Source of the DNA: CAISIP01 sp031367285
GTDB lineage: Bacteria > Pseudomonadota > Gammaproteobacteria > Burkholderiales > Burkholderiaceae_C
Reading direction: 5' to 3'
NCBI GenBank assembly: GCA_031367285.1
Contig: JANLPN010000468.1
Coordinates: 1 to 9,792 of the forward strand
DNA length: 9,792 nucleotides
The notes beneath the pieces are model-generated. The model did no database searches and was not told the DNA's origin. It saw only the letters and a list, made by a program, of their open reading frames with translations. The position numbers and the translations under genes are program-made. Positions 8,047 through 9,792 of this stretch are shown piece by piece. Positions within the stretch are counted from its first letter, which is position 1. Every line of letters starts with the position of its first letter.

Positions 8047-8056
8047 CAGGTACCTG
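8047..8056 (-). promoter_or_regulatory. tctC-tctB spacer: palindrome with the tctB ribosome binding site
   Basis: The entire 10-base spacer between the tctC stop and the tctB ATG is CAGGTACCTG, a perfect palindrome. On the minus strand its AGG (8053-8055) sits six bases before ATG and probably serves as a weak Shine-Dalgarno sequence, which helps fix the tctB start. Confidence 0.5.
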
Positions 8057-9067
8057 TCAAGGCTTGGGGATACCGACGCTGTCGGGCGATACGCTGGCCT
8101 TGCCGCCTTCGAACAGCAGCCAGGCATTGGCTTGGATGGCCGGGAACACGGCTTTCTGCGCTGCCTCGCCGGAGGCCGGCGCGAACAGGGCGCCGCGGCT
8201 GGTTGCATATTTCTTCAGTGCATCACTCTTGCTGATGTTTTCGTCCCAGATTCTTTGAACGGTTTTGACGACGTCGTCCGGCACGCCCTTGGGGATAAAG
8301 ATGCCGAAGTAGTTGGTCGGCGCGGTAAACCCGGGAAGGGTCAGCGACAGCGGCGGTATGACGCCGAAACCCTCCAGCTCCAGCGGCTTGTCGCTGACCA
8401 CCGCCAGCGGGCGGATCCGTTTGCCGCGAATCATGTCGGCCTGCTCGACCGCCAGCTGGGTGGTGACCTCGGCCTCGCCGGCCACCGTGGCCACCACGGC
8501 CGGGTTGCCACCGTCGTAAGTGACGTGCCGGTACTTGACGCCGGTGGACTTGGAGATCAGTTCCATGGCGTTGTGGCCGGCCGACGTGACGCCCGCGGTC
8601 GCCACGGAAATCTTGCCGGGTTGGGCCTTCAAGGCGTCCAGCAGTTCCCGGGCGTTCTTGTAAGGCGCATTGGCGTTCACGCCTATCACCTGGATGTTGG
8701 CCACGCTCAGGAAAAGATGCCAGTCGGTGATACGTGTCTTGAGTGAACCCAGGGTTTCATAGGAGCCCAGATCCTGTGCCGCGCCCGCCGTCCAGGTGTA
8801 GCCATCCTTGGCGGCATCGAGCGCGCTCTTGGTGCCGATGGAGCCCGAGGCGCCGGGCTGGTTGATGATGACCACGGTCTGGCCCAGGGCCTTTTCCATC
8901 TCGGCCGCGGTGACCCGCGTGACCTGGTCGGTCGAGCCGCCGGCCGCCCAGGGAACAATCAGGTTGATCGGTCGGGTCGGTTTCCATTGCTGGGCTGCCG
9001 CCGGCGCTGCGATTGCCAGCGCCAGTGCCGCCATGGACAGGCCTTTTAGAAAATAACGCTTCTGCAT
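8057..9067 (-). CDS. tctC: Tripartite tricarboxylate transporter substrate-binding protein (TctC / Bug family)
   Basis: This is a periplasmic solute-binding protein that captures the substrate and hands it to TctAB. The 336 residues match the family. A Sec signal peptide is clear: MQKRYFLKGL gives the positive start, a hydrophobic Ala/Leu core follows at 11-22, and cleavage is probably after Ala25 (PAAA|QQW). The mature part begins in the usual Bug manner with RPINLIVPWAAGGSTDQVTR at 32-51, then VVIINQPGASGSIGT at 65-79, which are the two ligand-pocket loops. It continues with KISVATAGVTSAGHNAMEL (152-170) and the FGIFIPKGVPDDVV segment (254-267). Bug proteins bind carboxylates through these loops, but the ligand cannot be predicted here. 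The start is supported by AAGGAG five bases upstream. It follows the aldolase-like gene by 65 bases and precedes tctB by 10. The family call is very secure. Confidence 0.97.
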   Translation of the reverse strand: MQKRYFLKGLSMAALALAIAAPAAAQQWKPTRPINLIVPWAAGGSTDQVTRVTAAEMEKALGQTVVIINQPGASGSIGTKSALDAAKDGYTWTAGAAQDLGSYETLGSLKTRITDWHLFLSVANIQVIGVNANAPYKNARELLDALKAQPGKISVATAGVTSAGHNAMELISKSTGVKYRHVTYDGGNPAVVATVAGEAEVTTQLAVEQADMIRGKRIRPLAVVSDKPLELEGFGVIPPLSLTLPGFTAPTNYFGIFIPKGVPDDVVKTVQRIWDENISKSDALKKYATSRGALFAPASGEAAQKAVFPAIQANAWLLFEGGKASVSPDSVGIPKP

Positions 9068-9072
9068 GGTGT

Positions 9073-9078
9073 CTCCTT
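9073..9078 (-). promoter_or_regulatory. Ribosome binding site of tctC
   Basis: On the minus strand AAGGAG lies five bases before the tctC ATG, the strongest Shine-Dalgarno sequence in the window. This fits a binding protein needing high expression. The rest of the 65-base spacer (9068-9132) shows no convincing promoter or terminator. Confidence 0.8.
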
Positions 9079-9132
9079 CGTGGGTGGTTTTACAGGGGGT
9101 GATGGATAACGCGGGTACGTGAAAAAAGCGGG

Positions 9133-9792
9133 TCAGTCAGCCATCCAGCGCTGCCGATGGGTGCGCACAAAGGCGTCGTCGTGCAGATCGGGGTAGGCGG
9201 TGTGTATACGGGTCAGTTCCTCCGCCTGCCCCGGGCTCAAGGCCTCCAGCGGGTCCAGGCACCAGATGCCTTCAAGCAGGCCCTGGCGGCGCAACACCTC
9301 GTGGCAGCCGGCGATGCAGCCCCGAAAGTCGTGCGCCACGTCGAACAGGGCGCTGTTGCAGTCGGTCACCTGGCCGTCCAGCGCCAGCAGGTCGGGTGTG
9401 ATGTGGCCATGGTCAACCGCCTGGTGCAGGCGCTCCAGCAACTGCACCGCACGTTGCGTCCACACGCTCCAGTGCCCCAGCAGCCCGCCCCGGATACGCA
9501 CCGTGACCGGGTGGCCATCGCGCGTGAAGGTAAACGGCGCCAGCAGGTCGAGCACGATATGGTCGTCGTTGCCGGTGTACAGCGTGATGCGTTGCTCCGC
9601 GCCCACGGCCACCACGGCCCGAATTACGTCGAGCGTGCGGTAGCGGTTGAACGGCGCCATCTTGATCGCCACCACGTTGCTTATGCCGGCAAAACGCTGC
9701 CAGAAACTGGCCGGCAACACCATGCCGCCGACCGCCGGCTGCAGGTAAAAGCCCACCACCGGCAAAACGGCCGCGACCGACTCGCAATGCGC
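9133..9792 (-). CDS. Dihydrodipicolinate synthase / N-acetylneuraminate lyase family protein, 5' end outside window
   Basis: This is a class I (Schiff-base) aldolase or dehydratase-type TIM-barrel protein; family members condense, cleave or dehydrate 2-keto acids. The frame is open through the window edge, and 219 residues are visible of an expected 300 or so, so roughly the first third is missing. The TTG at 9765 is internal. The visible part begins at the strand carrying the conserved tyrosine (GFYLQP, visible Tyr16), then the Schiff-base lysine VVAIKMAPFN (visible Lys44, codon 9661-9663). Their 28-residue spacing equals that of Tyr133 and Lys161 in E. coli DapA. YTGNDD (visible 72-77) corresponds to the family's GDD turn, and IRGGLLGHW (100-108) to the following glycine-rich strand. 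It is the first visible gene of the transporter operon and the promoter is outside the window. A catabolic aldolase or keto-deoxy-sugar-acid dehydratase fits the setting better than lysine synthesis. Confidence 0.88.
   Translation of the reverse strand, partial: AHCESVAAVLPVVGFYLQPAVGGMVLPASFWQRFAGISNVVAIKMAPFNRYRTLDVIRAVVAVGAEQRITLYTGNDDHIVLDLLAPFTFTRDGHPVTVRIRGGLLGHWSVWTQRAVQLLERLHQAVDHGHITPDLLALDGQVTDCNSALFDVAHDFRGCIAGCHEVLRRQGLLEGIWCLDPLEALSPGQAEELTRIHTAYPDLHDDAFVRTHRQRWMAD

Noticed and set aside
8047..8208. An upstream in-frame start that would give TctB 54 extra residues
   Set aside because: It would overlap tctC by about 150 bases and add an Arg/Pro-rich segment unlike TctB; the ATG at 8046 has a suitable spacing and an AGG site.
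5467..8235. A 922-codon open frame on the + strand opposite tctA, tctB and the isomerase gene
   Set aside because: The translation is rich in Gln, His, Arg and Gly without any family motif, and lies opposite well-recognised genes. Long antisense frames are expected in GC-rich coding DNA.
9068..9132. Promoter for tctC in the 65-base spacer
   Set aside because: An AT-rich run (TTTTTTCACG on the minus strand) was examined, but no credible -35/-10 pair with proper spacing was found.

Overview
The window is GC-rich DNA, tightly packed with genes on both strands. It most likely comes from the chromosome of a betaproteobacterium of the order Burkholderiales, probably Comamonadaceae or a relative. 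Three things suggest this: a TctC/Bug-type periplasmic binding protein (a family greatly expanded in these bacteria), GGAGACA-type ribosome binding sites, and a GC-rich structured spacer of a kind I associate from memory with that family. No ribosomal RNA or other strict taxonomic marker is present, so the placement is an inference.

Left part (1-3548, + strand): the 3' end of a major facilitator superfamily transporter is followed, with a 4-base stop/start overlap, by a complete 809-residue SNF2-family helicase-like ATPase. The two are probably co-transcribed, but no functional link is evident.

Right part (9792 down to 3578, - strand): six genes in one direction look like a single catabolic operon. 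In transcription order they are a dihydrodipicolinate synthase/aldolase-like protein (5' end outside the window), a tripartite tricarboxylate transporter (periplasmic binding protein TctC, small membrane protein TctB, large membrane protein TctA), a xylose-isomerase-like TIM-barrel isomerase/epimerase, and an enolase-superfamily (mandelate racemase / muconate cycloisomerase-like) enzyme. The gaps are 65, 10, 18, 24 and 80 bases. The 80-base gap holds a GC-rich element with inverted repeats. The operon converges on the SNF2 gene with only 29 bases between the two stop codons.

Working model (inference): TctC captures an organic acid or sugar acid in the periplasm and TctAB imports it. The enolase-superfamily enzyme and the TIM-barrel enzyme then dehydrate, cycloisomerise or epimerise it, and the class I aldolase-like enzyme cleaves or otherwise handles the resulting 2-keto acid. 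The substrate cannot be read from the sequence. No mobile element, CRISPR array, tRNA or rRNA was seen, and no gene-free stretch exceeds 80 bases.
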